NCBI GenBank assembly: GCA_963718995.1
Contig: CAVRAP010000016.1
Location: forward strand, 1 to 30,958
Direction: 5' to 3'
From: UBA4744 sp963718995
Lineage (GTDB): Bacteria > Actinomycetota > Acidimicrobiia > Spongiisociales > UBA4744
Length of the DNA stretch: 30,958 nt
Shown here one piece after another: positions 7,305 to 15,359 of the stretch. The translations under genes were made by a program, and so were the position numbers. The notes below the pieces were generated by a model. The model was given only the letters and a program-made list of their open reading frames with translations, had not been told where the DNA came from and did no database searches. Numbering within the stretch: position 1 is the stretch's first letter; each line of letters starts with the position of its first letter.

Positions 7305-7985
7305 TCACACCCGAACGATGGTGTCCTCTTCGAACACATTGCCGACTTCAAACCCGAACGCCGCGTAGACCGAGGGTGGGACGGAGATGTCGGCCAGCCA
7401 CAACTCCCCCACCTGGGGGGCATCCAGCAGTCCGACCTTGGGAAGCGCCAGCGTCATCGTGGCGGTGGCCTGCACACAAGGCGTTGCCGCCTCCCCGGTC
7501 GTGACGTTGAGCCCGCTTGGCGTGTCGAGTGACAGCACCGGCGCCGCCGCCCCGTTCGCCCCATCGATCAGGTCTCTGGTGTCCCCGCGCGGGTTGCCCC
7601 GCAGGCTGTATCCGATCAGGGCATCAATAATCAGATCTGCCTCAGGCAACGCCCCCTCCATCACCGGGACATGCATCTTCTCCAGAACGGCCAGTTGATG
7701 GGCGGGCACTCCGGCAAAATCGGCAGCCGGCCGTGACAACGACACGTGCACCTGGACGCCCCGATTGGCCAGATGGCGAGCCGCCACCAGACCACCTCCA
7801 CCGTTGCCGCCGGGTCCGGCCAGCACCAGCACGCCGGCCGGGCGAAATCGTCGTATCGCCAGCTCGGCCAGGTTGCGCCCGGCGTTTTCCATCATCTGCA
7901 TCAGCGAGATACCGAGGTCCTCGATCATGATCCGGTCGACCTCGCGCATCTGTTCCCCGGTGAGCGCCGGTATGGGCCTTTTCAT
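7305..7985 (-). CDS. nnrE: NAD(P)H-hydrate epimerase (YjeF N-terminal domain)
   Basis: The enzyme interconverts R and S forms of NAD(P)HX, damaged hydrated nicotinamide cofactors, so that a dehydratase can repair them. The 226-aa protein is a single YjeF_N domain: LTGEQMREVDRIMIEDLGI at the N-terminus, the glycine loop GPGGNGGGGLVAARHLA (about 57-73), the catalytic region DLIIDALIGYSLRGNPRG, and SLDTPSGLN. In many relatives the loop reads NNGGDG; here the Asp is Gly, while the Asp of IDALIG is kept. The ADP-dependent dehydratase domain fused in E. coli Nnr is absent, so it must be encoded elsewhere. GGAGGTG precedes the ATG. Confidence 0.9.
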   Translation of the reverse strand: MKRPIPALTGEQMREVDRIMIEDLGISLMQMMENAGRNLAELAIRRFRPAGVLVLAGPGGNGGGGLVAARHLANRGVQVHVSLSRPAADFAGVPAHQLAVLEKMHVPVMEGALPEADLIIDALIGYSLRGNPRGDTRDLIDGANGAAAPVLSLDTPSGLNVTTGEAATPCVQATATMTLALPKVGLLDAPQVGELWLADISVPPSVYAAFGFEVGNVFEEDTIVRV

Positions 7986-8009
7986 GCCACCTCCAGGCCT
8001 GCAAAGGCC

Positions 8010-8015
8010 ACCCTA
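8010..8015 (-). promoter_or_regulatory. Possible -10 box for the epimerase gene
   Basis: On the minus strand the sequence reads TAGGGT, 24 nt upstream of the ATG, followed by an SD (GGAGGTG). It is placed to give a short leader of about 17 nt. Confidence 0.3.
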
Positions 8016-8086
8016 GCCAGGCCCTCCCGGGTACCATCACCGGGTGCGGTGCTGCCGACACCGTGGGTAATGACCGGAGCCCTGTC

Positions 8087-8757
8087 ATGAGTATTCGTGT
8101 ACTGATAGTGGACGACCAGATCCTGGTTCGAACGGGATTTCGACGGATTCTGGAGGAAGAAGCCGACATCGAGGTCGTCGGCGAAGCCGGCACGGGCGAG
8201 GAAGCTGTTGACCTGACCATCGAACTCGCCCCGGACGTGGTGATCATGGATATTCGCATGCCACGCATGGACGGTATCGAGGCAACGGCCCGGTTGCTCA
8301 CCTCCGGGGAGGCCCCGGAAACCAATGTTCTCATGCTGACGACCTTCGACCTCGAGGAGTACGTCTACGACGCCCTCCAGGCCGGGGTCAGCGGGTTCCT
8401 GCTCAAGGACGCTCCCCCTGAAGAACTGGCCGCCGCGGTACGGATCATTGCTCGTGGAGACGCCGTTCTGTCGCCGACCATCACGAAACGCCTCATGGAC
8501 GAACTGAGACGACGCCCCCGCCGCATCCAAACGGATCCGTTTTGATGGGCTCACCGCTCGCGAGCAGAGACGTGCTGCGGCTCATGGCGCAGGGCTATGC
8601 CAACGCAGAAATCGCCGAGCGACTCTTCGTCTCGGAGGCAACGGTCAAGACGCACGTTTCGCATGTTTTCGGCAAACTCCAGGTGCGGGACCGGTCCCAG
8701 GCGATCGTCCTTGCCTACGAGTCGGGGCTCGTCGAGCCCGGTTCCCTCGAGATCTGA
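8087..8757 (+). CDS. NarL/FixJ-family response regulator (two frameshifts)
   Basis: The N-terminal receiver domain (residues 1-118) has the acidic pair Asp9-Asp10, phosphoacceptor Asp55 (VVIMDIRMPRMDG), Thr85/86 and Lys107 (FLLKDAP). The C-terminal LuxR-type HTH is intact: VLRLMAQGYANAEIAERLF, SEATVKTHVSHVFGKL, RDRSQAIVLAYE. The linker is broken twice within 30 bp: an extra T in the run 8540-8543 and an extra A at 8568. Without them the joint reads DPFDGLTAREQDVLRLM, as in relatives, giving about 222 aa. As written, the receiver ends at 8545 and the DNA-binding half is separate. No histidine kinase is adjacent. The ABC operon follows 167 bp downstream on the same strand and is a plausible target. 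Confidence 0.88.
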
Positions 8758-8924
8758 TCCTCACACCGGCTTTCAATGACGGATTCATCCACCCGATCAG
8801 GCAAGGTCGAATCAACCCTCCCCGACGGGCCGTCTCGCACAACACGGCCGGGTGTCCGTTCCTGGGCCATCGATAACCGCCAGGACCTGCCAGCATCAGG
8901 CTGAATCGCGATAAGGATGTCCAG

Positions 8925-9660
8925 ATGACCCGCACTGAAACCGCCGCTCGTGCCGCCGGCGCCGTCAAGATCTACGGCGATGGCGACGCCCAGGTTCGAG
9001 CGTTGAACGGCATCGACGTCGAGTTCGGCTGCCCGCGAGTTCACGGCGATCATGGGTCCCTCCGGATCCGGCAAGTCGACCTTGCTCCACTGTTTGGCAG
9101 GCCTCGACTCACTCAGCGACGGTCGCGTGTTCCTCGGGGAAACCGACCTCAGTTCGCTGGACGACGATGACCTCACCCGCCTGCGACGCGACCAGGTCGG
9201 CTTTGTGTTCCAGGCTTACAACCTGGTCCCGACCCTCAACGCCCTGGAGAACATCACGCTGCCCATGGCTATCGCCGGGCGCAAACCAGACCAGGAATGG
9301 GTGGATCGCATCGTCGACACGATCGGCATCCGCGACCGCCTCCATCACCGGCCCACCGAGCTGTCCGGCGGTGAGCAACAGCGGGTGGCGGCCGCCCGGG
9401 CGCTGGCCAGTCGACCCGACATCATCTTCGCCGATGAACCGTCCGGCAACCTGGACTCCACATCCGGTGCCGAGCTCCTCGGATTCATGCGCGACGCCGT
9501 CAAGCAACTCGGACAAACCATCGTGATGGTGACCCACGACCCGGCCGCGGCCGGGTACGCCGACCGGGTGGTCTTCCTGGCCGACGGGGTAGTCGTCGGC
9601 GAGATGCTCGAGCCCACCCGGGAGCGCATCCTCGATTACATCAAGCAGCTGGAGGCCTAG
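8925..9660 (+). CDS. ABC transporter ATP-binding protein, MacB/LolD type (one frameshift)
   Basis: This is the ATPase partner of the FtsX-type permease directly downstream. The first frame gives GAVKIYGDGDAQVRALNGID with VEF; the rest continues in frame 1 with EFTAIMGPSGSGKSTLLHC (Walker A). An extra C in the run 9032-9034 explains the break. Then come the Q-loop FVFQAYNLVPTLNALEN, signature LSGGEQQRVAAARAL, Walker B IIFADEPSGNLDS and H-loop VMVTHD. The repaired protein is about 244 aa, normal for this family. The start at 8925 follows AAGGA with 8-nt spacing. An alternative start at 9052 would omit the A-loop and part of the first strand, so it is not the true start. It exports lipoproteins, peptides or antibiotics, or acts mechanically; the substrate is unknown. 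Confidence 0.9.
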
Positions 9661-9663
9661 GAA

Positions 9664-12213
9664 GTGTGGCGGGCAACCGTTAAGGGCCTGCTGGGCCACA
9701 AGCTCCGCATGGCGCTGACCGTCCTGGCCATCACCATCGGGGTGGGGTTCGTGGCCGGTTCGTTTGTGTTCACCGACACCCTGAGCAGCGTGTTCGATGA
9801 TCTGTTCTCCGGCACCACCGCGGGAACCGATGTCATCGTCAAGCCGATCATCGAGTCGGGAAACGACTTCGGTTTCTCCCTGCCGGAAAAGCTCCCCGCT
9901 GCCGTTCTTGACGACGTCCGGTCCGTGGAAGGGGTCGAAGAGGCCACGGGATCCCTGTTCTGGTTTGTGCAACTGCTCGACCAGGACGGTGAGATCGCCG
10001 CGACGACCGGTCCCCCGACGTTCGGGGCCTCCTGGGCGGATACGGACCGCCCCGGGGTCTTCTCACTGCGAGAGGGAGCCCGTCCCGATGCGGACGGAGA
10101 GGTGGCGCTCGACCGCAAGACAGCGGAGCGGCTCGGATTTGTGATTGGCGACACCGTGCAGATCGTCATCTTCGGTCCTCCCGAGTCCTTCACGCTGGTC
10201 GGCCTGGCCGGTTTTGGTGAAGCCGACAACCTCGGCGGCGCCGGGTTTGCATTGTTTGACATCCCCACGGCCCAGCGGGTCTTCAACGCCGGCGACGCGT
10301 ACGACACCATCGACATTGCGGCTACTCCCGGGCTATCGCCGGAGACCCTGGTCGACCGCATCCAGCCGATCCTCCCCGACAAGGTGGAGGCGGTCACCGC
10401 GCAGAGCGTGGCCGAGGAGCAAGCCGCCGCCCTCAAAGAAGGCCTCGGATTCTTCAACACCTTCCTCCTGGTGTTTGCCGGAATCGCCCTCTTTGTCGGG
10501 ACCTTCATCATTCAGAACACGTTCCGGATCATCGTCGCGCAACGAACCCGGGAGCTGGCGCTGTTCCGGGCCCTGGGAGCCACCAGCCGCCAGGTGACCG
10601 GCATGGTGCTCACCGAGGCGGCCATCGTCGGCGTCATCGCCTCGGGACTCGGGCTGCTCTTCGGCATCGTCCTGGCCAACGTGCTCGCCGTTGCCTACGA
10701 GTTCTTCGGGGGCGATCTTCCCGAAGCTGCCCTGGAGGTGCGACTCCGGACCGTGCTGGTTGCCGTGGCGGTCGGCGTGATCGTCACCCTGATCTCGGCG
10801 CTGCTCCCGGCCAGAAAGGCGGCGTCGGTGCCGCCCGTCGCGGCCATGCGCGATCTCGATACTCCGGCCCGCCGCTCGATGCGACCCCGGGTCATAGCCG
10901 GTGCCGCCATCACGGGATTTGGTGTCGTACTCGGGGCGCTCGGCTTGTTCGTCGAACTCCCGGTCGATTGGATCGAACCAATCGCCCTGGTGGGGGCCGC
11001 GGCCGCCATCGTGTTCATCGGCGTCGCCGTGATCAGCCCGGTGTTCACCCGGACGATTGCCGGAACCATCGGTGCGCCGTTCCCCCGACTCCTGGCCATG
11101 CCGGGAACTCTGGCCCGTGAGAACTCCATGCGGAAACCGCGCCGCACCGCCGCCACCGCCGCGGCTCTGATGATCGGCCTGGCCCTGGTGAGCCTGGCCA
11201 CCATTCTGGCCGCCTCGTTCCGGGGGACGGTGCGCGAGGTGATCGATGAGAGCTTCCGTGCCGATCTGGTTGTGAGTGAACTCGGTTTTCGAGGTATCGG
11301 GTTCAGCACCTCGATCGCCGACGAGATGGAGGCCCTCCCGGAGATCGACAAGCTGGCCAGGACCCGGTTTGGTCAGGCGTCGTTCGGTGAGAACCCGGCG
11401 TTCGTGTCCGCAGTCCAGGCGGATACCTTCCTCGACCTATTCTCGGTCGATCTGATCGAGGGCAGCTTCGACGAGCTCTCCTCCTCCAGCGTGGCGCTGC
11501 GCGCATCCCGGGCCGAGTCGCTCGGTGTGCAAGTCGGCGACACGGTGACATTGACGTTCGCCCGCACCGGCGCGCAGGCGCTGCCCGTGGTGGCAATTTG
11601 GGACGGCCAGGGCATCCAGGCGTCGGTTCTGCTCTCGCTCGAGACGTACGAGGCCAATTTCGCCGAGCAACTCGACGCGCAGGTTCTGGTTGCCCTGAAC
11701 GAAGGGGTCACCACCGAGGAGGGCCGGGCCGCGGTCGAGACCATCGTGGCCGCCTTCCCGAACGTGCAGATCCAGGACCAGGCGGATTTCAAGAAGCAGA
11801 CGGAGAGTCAGATCAACCTGATCCTCAGCCTGATCTTCGTGTTGTTGCTCTTGTCCGTTTTCATTGCGCTGCTGGGCATCACCAACACGCTCTCGCTGTC
11901 GATCATCGAACGGACCCGGGAGATCGGTCTCTTGCGGGCGGTCGGCATGAGTCGCAAGCAGGTGCGCCGCATGATCCGCTGGGAGTCCGTCATCATCTCC
12001 GTCTTCGGCGCGGTGCTCGGCGTGGGGCTCGGCATTCTCTTCGGATGGGCCGTCGTTCAGGCGTTGTCGGACCAGGGCCTCATATTCGTCCTGCCGACCG
12101 GACAGCTGATCGGGGCACTCTTCGCTGCCGGCATCGCCGGGGTCGTGGCCGCCATCTTGCCTGCCTGGCGTGCCTCACGCCTCAACGTGCTCGAAGCGAT
12201 CGCGTACGAGTAG
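9664..12213 (+). CDS. FtsX-like ABC transporter permease (MacB_PCD plus two FtsX domains)
   Basis: The 849-aa membrane protein has about ten helices: 15-36, 263-285, 316-343, 363-383, 410-431, 436-460, 500-520, 719-743, 776-800 and 813-835. Large extracytoplasmic domains lie between helices 1-2 and 7-8. Both FtsX cores show the typical RTRELALFRALGATSRQV and RTREIGLLRAVGMSRKQV coupling segments. This duplicated layout is common in Actinobacteria for exporters of peptides, lipids or lipoproteins. GTG at 9664 is the start: GGAGG lies in the end of the ATPase gene and the gap is 3 bp, so translation is coupled. It is the longest gene here without a frameshift. Confidence 0.93.
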   Translation: MWRATVKGLLGHKLRMALTVLAITIGVGFVAGSFVFTDTLSSVFDDLFSGTTAGTDVIVKPIIESGNDFGFSLPEKLPAAVLDDVRSVEGVEEATGSLFWFVQLLDQDGEIAATTGPPTFGASWADTDRPGVFSLREGARPDADGEVALDRKTAERLGFVIGDTVQIVIFGPPESFTLVGLAGFGEADNLGGAGFALFDIPTAQRVFNAGDAYDTIDIAATPGLSPETLVDRIQPILPDKVEAVTAQSVAEEQAAALKEGLGFFNTFLLVFAGIALFVGTFIIQNTFRIIVAQRTRELALFRALGATSRQVTGMVLTEAAIVGVIASGLGLLFGIVLANVLAVAYEFFGGDLPEAALEVRLRTVLVAVAVGVIVTLISALLPARKAASVPPVAAMRDLDTPARRSMRPRVIAGAAITGFGVVLGALGLFVELPVDWIEPIALVGAAAAIVFIGVAVISPVFTRTIAGTIGAPFPRLLAMPGTLARENSMRKPRRTAATAAALMIGLALVSLATILAASFRGTVREVIDESFRADLVVSELGFRGIGFSTSIADEMEALPEIDKLARTRFGQASFGENPAFVSAVQADTFLDLFSVDLIEGSFDELSSSSVALRASRAESLGVQVGDTVTLTFARTGAQALPVVAIWDGQGIQASVLLSLETYEANFAEQLDAQVLVALNEGVTTEEGRAAVETIVAAFPNVQIQDQADFKKQTESQINLILSLIFVLLLLSVFIALLGITNTLSLSIIERTREIGLLRAVGMSRKQVRRMIRWESVIISVFGAVLGVGLGILFGWAVVQALSDQGLIFVLPTGQLIGALFAAGIAGVVAAILPAWRASRLNVLEAIAYE

Positions 12214-12272
12214 CCAACGCGAGCTGATCTAGCGCGGTTTGGGCCAACGGTTTCCGACAAACCTCCCTCGCC

Positions 12273-12305
12273 GGAGGCGGCAGGGGCGGAGGGGGCAGGG
12301 GCAGG
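12273..12305 (+). other. G-rich tract upstream of yceI
   Basis: This 33-bp purine tract has three runs of four or five G (GGGG, GGGGG, GGGG) separated by short spacers, flanked by GG pairs. It could form a two-tetrad quadruplex, but only three long runs are present. The rest of the 12214-12427 gap shows no gene; an SD for yceI is its only other clear signal. Confidence 0.3.
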
Positions 12306-12427
12306 CTCACATCGGCTTTCGTCCACAATGCCGCTACAGCAGATCACCCGGTCGAGGAATATTACGTGACAGGGCGGGTTCACCAGGACAGTCAGTCAAC
12401 GTAATCGAATCCACAAAGAGGTATCTG

Positions 12428-12998
12428 ATGAGCGAACCAACCACCACACGCACCGTCGAAGACCGACTCGTGCCCGCCGCCGGCACGTGGACCATTGATC
12501 CGACCCACACCACCATCGCGGCGGTCGCCCGCCACCTGATGGTCACCAAGGTCAGAGGTCACTTCTCCTCGTTCTCAGGCACGATCAACGTCGCGGAGAC
12601 GCCGGAGGACTCGAGCCGTCGAAATCACGATGGATGCCGCGTCGATCACGACGGGGACCGAGGACCGGGACACCCACCTCCGCTCCGCCGACTTCCTCAA
12701 CGCCGAGACCTATCCCACGCTGACCTTCCGCAGCACCTCGGTTGAGCCCGACGGGAACCGGTGGAAGCTGACCGGCGACCTGACTATCCGCGAAACCACC
12801 CATCCGATCACGCTCGATCTGAATTTCCTCGGTGTCACCAATGACCCCTGGGGAAACGCCAAGGCCGCGTTCGAAGCCTCGGCCGAACTGGAGCGCAAAA
12901 GCTGGGACCTCACCTGGAACGTGCCCCTCGCCCAGGGCGGCGTGCTCGTCAGCGACAAGTTCAAAATCGAGATCGAAGCCCAGGCCACCGCCTCCTAA
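12428..12998 (+). CDS. YceI-family lipid-binding protein (one frameshift)
   Basis: YceI proteins are lipocalin-like beta-barrels that bind polyisoprenoid lipids. The first frame gives GTWTIDPTHTTIAAVARHLM and KVRGHFSSFSGTINVAETPE; the second gives MDAASITTGTEDRDTHLRSA, DFLNAETYPTLTFRST, GDLTIRETTHPITLDL and SDKFKIEIEAQ, the standard YceI order. Deleting one C at 12616-12617 makes the joint EDSSVEITMDAASI. The repaired protein is about 189 aa. ATG at 12428 follows AAAGAGG. No signal peptide precedes the barrel, so this version is likely cytoplasmic, as in many actinobacterial homologues. A 15-bp inverted repeat starts 2 bp after the stop. Confidence 0.9.
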
Positions 12999-12999
12999 C

Positions 13000-13052
13000 C
13001 CGTTCTTGCGTGAGTTTCCGGGACATACCCGCGCTTTCTCACGCAAGAACGG
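13000..13052. repeat. Perfect 15-bp inverted repeat after yceI
   Basis: Arms CCGTTCTTGCGTGAG (13000-13014) and CTCACGCAAGAACGG (13038-13052) are fully complementary, with a 23-nt loop holding a further CGGG/CCCG pairing. It starts 2 bp after the yceI stop and could act as a terminator-like hairpin, but no T-run follows. The loop is longer than usual for an intrinsic terminator, so an intergenic palindromic element or operator is equally possible. Confidence 0.75.
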
Positions 13053-13081
13053 AAATCCGCGAGATCGGACCTCACTCTCCG

Positions 13082-13087
13082 TACACT
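13082..13087 (+). promoter_or_regulatory. Possible -10 box for the 57-aa gene
   Basis: TACACT matches TANNNT; initiation about 7 nt later would give a leader of roughly 40 nt that contains the SD AGGGAG before GTG at 13136. Confidence 0.3.
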
Positions 13088-13135
13088 CTCCAACAGGAAG
13101 AGTGATCCCCGGGCTGGGACCCAGAGGGAGAGAGC

Positions 13136-13309
13136 GTGTCACCGATGAAGTCGTTGCACTGCCGGGTTACTGGACACCGCCACCACACCGATCGCATCGG
13201 TGCCAACCTGTTCCGAATCGTCTGCAGCAACTGCTCGATGGTGAGCTTCGTTGCCGCTCCGCGAGGGCGAGAGCGGAAACCCAACAAGGTGTTACTCGCG
13301 GTACGTTAA
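13136..13309 (+). CDS. Cys/His-rich microprotein, 57 aa, unknown function
   Basis: Open frame GTG(13136)-TAA(13309) preceded by AGGGAG at good spacing; an internal ATG at 13145 would give 54 aa. The product has a Cys9 / His14-x-His16-His17 group (HCRVTGHRHH), then RIGANLFRIVCSNCSMVSF with Cys30-x2-Cys33, and a basic tail (RGRERKPNKVLLAVR). The C-x2-C plus upstream Cys/His pattern suggests one bound zinc, an inference only. It is flanked by a -10-like TACACT and, 16 bp after the stop, a textbook terminator, so the unit looks like an independent monocistronic gene. I do not recognise the family. Confidence 0.6.
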   Translation: MSPMKSLHCRVTGHRHHTDRIGANLFRIVCSNCSMVSFVAAPRGRERKPNKVLLAVR

Positions 13310-13325
13310 CCCCAACCTACCGAGC

Positions 13326-13360
13326 GGTATCGGGCCCTTCACGGGGCCCGATACCTTTTT
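13326..13360 (+). terminator. Rho-independent terminator
   Basis: Perfect 12-bp stem GGTATCGGGCCC / GGGCCCGATACC (13326-13337, 13344-13355) with a 6-nt loop and T5 (13356-13360). It lies 16 bp after the stop of the 57-aa gene, making it the clearest intrinsic terminator in the window. Confidence 0.93.
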
Positions 13361-13373
13361 GTCAAGCAAAACG

Positions 13374-13427
13374 CCTCTCCCGCCGGCGGAAGGGCGCGGC
13401 GCCGCCGAAGGCGGCGATGCGGAGAGG
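13374..13427 (-). terminator. Nested GC-rich hairpin downstream of the GH13 gene
   Basis: Outer arms CCTCTCC/GGAGAGG (13374-13380, 13421-13427) enclose inner arms CGCCGCC/GGCGGCG (13400-13406, 13410-13416) with a 3-nt loop. It lies 23 bp beyond the repaired stop of the minus-strand GH13 gene, placed to end that operon. No T-run follows, as is common in high-GC Actinobacteria. Confidence 0.45.
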
Positions 13428-13449
13428 GTGGAACCGGAAAGCGACTCTT

Positions 13450-15332
13450 CTAGAGCTTGATCACGGTGGCCGTGAGCGGACCTACCTCGGTCACGATCAC
13501 GGATCCCGAGCGACGGTTGGGCCCGGCCGGGGCCCCACAGCGTTTCGGGACGGTCGGACCGGATCGGGAGGTCGATCGCACCGAGCGCTGCCCCGCGATT
13601 GATGATCACCAACAGACGCTCCTCGCCGAGGGTACGCGTGAACGCAAACGCATCGTCAGACCGCCACACGAACTTCATGTCGCCGTACCGGAGCGCCCGG
13701 TACCGGCGCCGCATCCACGTCAGCGTGGTCACCGTCTCGAGCAGATTCCGGTTCCAGAGATCCCCGTCGTGCCACGGGAACCCGCCTCGCGAGGCAGGCT
13801 CCTTCCCGCCGGTCATCCCCACCTCGTCGCCGTAGTACAGCCCGGGCGCTCCCTGGGCGAGCAGCTGAAAGGCCGTCGCCAGACGGGCCTTGATCGGGTC
13901 ACCCCCGGCTGCGTGCAGGAGACGTTCGGTGTCGTGGGATGACAGCAGGTTCTGATTGACCTCGGTCACGGGCGGTGCGTACATGGCCTGCATCCTGGTG
14001 TAACCATCGACGAACTCTTCTGTCGTCGACCGGCCCGTCGCGAAGTAGTCGAGGCACAATTCGCGGAACGTGTAGTTCATGGTGGCGTCGAATCGGTCGC
14101 CCTGCAGCCACGGAGCGGCGTCTCCCATGACCTCGGCGAGCAAGATAGGCGTCCGGACGTGCCTCCTTGACGGAGGAACGGAAGTCCGGCCAGAAGTCGG
14201 AGTCGACATAGCGGGCCACGTCCATGCGCCAGCCGTCGATGCCGTATGCAGTAATCCAATGGGTGGCCACATCGAGGAAGTAACGGCGGGCCTCCGGATT
14301 GGCCAGGTTGATGCGCGGCATCGACGGCACCCCGTACCAGCACTCGTAGCTGGTCTCGACGGGCGGGCCATCGTCGTCAACCTCCTCAACGACCATGCCC
14401 GTATCCGCTCGGAGTTGCCGCAGATGCTCGAGGTAGGCAGCCGGGTTCGACCAGTTATGTGTGACCAATTGACGGTGTCGCACCTTCACCGTCACGGGGT
14501 AATCGCCGACCACAAACCAGTTCCAATACTCCGAATCAGCGCCTTTGGCGATCACGTCGGCAAAGGCGAAGAAGCTCGGGTGGCAGTGATTGAACGAGGC
14601 GTCGAGGATCAGCTTGATGTCGCGATGGTGCAGCCTGGCAACCAGACGCTCCAGGGCTTCATTACCCCCGAAGTGATCGTCCACCCGGTAGTAGTCGACC
14701 GTGTCGTACTTGTGGGTCGACGGCGAGGCAAAGATGGGATTCAAGTAGACGGCATCGACCCCCAGGTCGGCCAGATAGTCGGCCTTCTCGGCGATGCCGA
14801 TCAGGTCACCGCCCTGATGGCGCAGCCAGTGGGGAGGAGCTCCCCAGGGATCAACCCCCGCGGGGTCGAGCGAAGGATCGCCGTTATGAAACCGTTCGGG
14901 GAAGATCTGATAGATCACCGCCCCTCGAGCCCATTCGGGAACCGCAAACGGAATCAGAGTGTCGGGATCGAGCGTCCACCGGTCGAGGCGCTCTACTGCA
15001 TTGCTCACCCCGGCCGGTACCAGGTAGATGGGTAGTGAAGCCCCGCTCCGGAAGGCGAAGGAATAGGAGAAAGGCTCCGTCTGATGCTCGACTGCCACCT
15101 GCCACACATCGAAACGAGATCCCTGCACGGCCTTGTCCATCTTCCTGCCCGACCCATCCGCCATGACGAGATGCCCGGACGTGAAACCCGACTCGGCCAT
15201 CACCCGGAACTGAATCCGTCCATCCGCAAGCAGATGGAGATGGGCCTGGTTCTCAGGGTCGTACCGGAGGTCGTACGGGAACAGATGTCCATTTTCGTTG
15301 AAGAACCGGGCGTCCGGAAAGTGCGTAGTCAC
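13450..15332 (-). CDS. GH13 alpha-amylase-family glycosidase, neopullulanase/cyclomaltodextrinase-like (two frameshifts)
   Basis: This enzyme hydrolyses alpha-glucans or maltodextrins. An N-terminal beta-sandwich (about 1-115) precedes the barrel, which starts at GAVIYQIFPERFHNGDPS (138-154). GH13 regions: LDASFNH (243-249), GIDGWRMDVARYVD with nucleophile Asp371, LLAEVMGD with acid/base Glu400, and NLLSSHDTERLL with the transition-state Asp. The order and N-terminal domain resemble neopullulanases. There are two one-base insertions: at plus-strand 14142-14143 (joint DAYLLAEVMGD) and at 13504 (joint PSLGSVIVTEVG, ending VIKL and TAG at 13450). The repaired protein is about 626 aa. As written, the first frame stops near 13899, before the transition-state Asp. 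GTG at 15332 follows TGAGGA. It starts 27 bp after polX on the same strand; no signal peptide, so intracellular. Confidence 0.88.
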
Positions 15333-15359
15333 TGGTCCTCAGGATCGGGTTCGGAAATG

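Noticed and set aside
12273..12305. G-quadruplex riboswitch upstream of yceI
   Set aside because: Only three long G-runs exist, conservation is unknown, and the tract is 120 bp from the start with no aptamer-like pairing that I can see.
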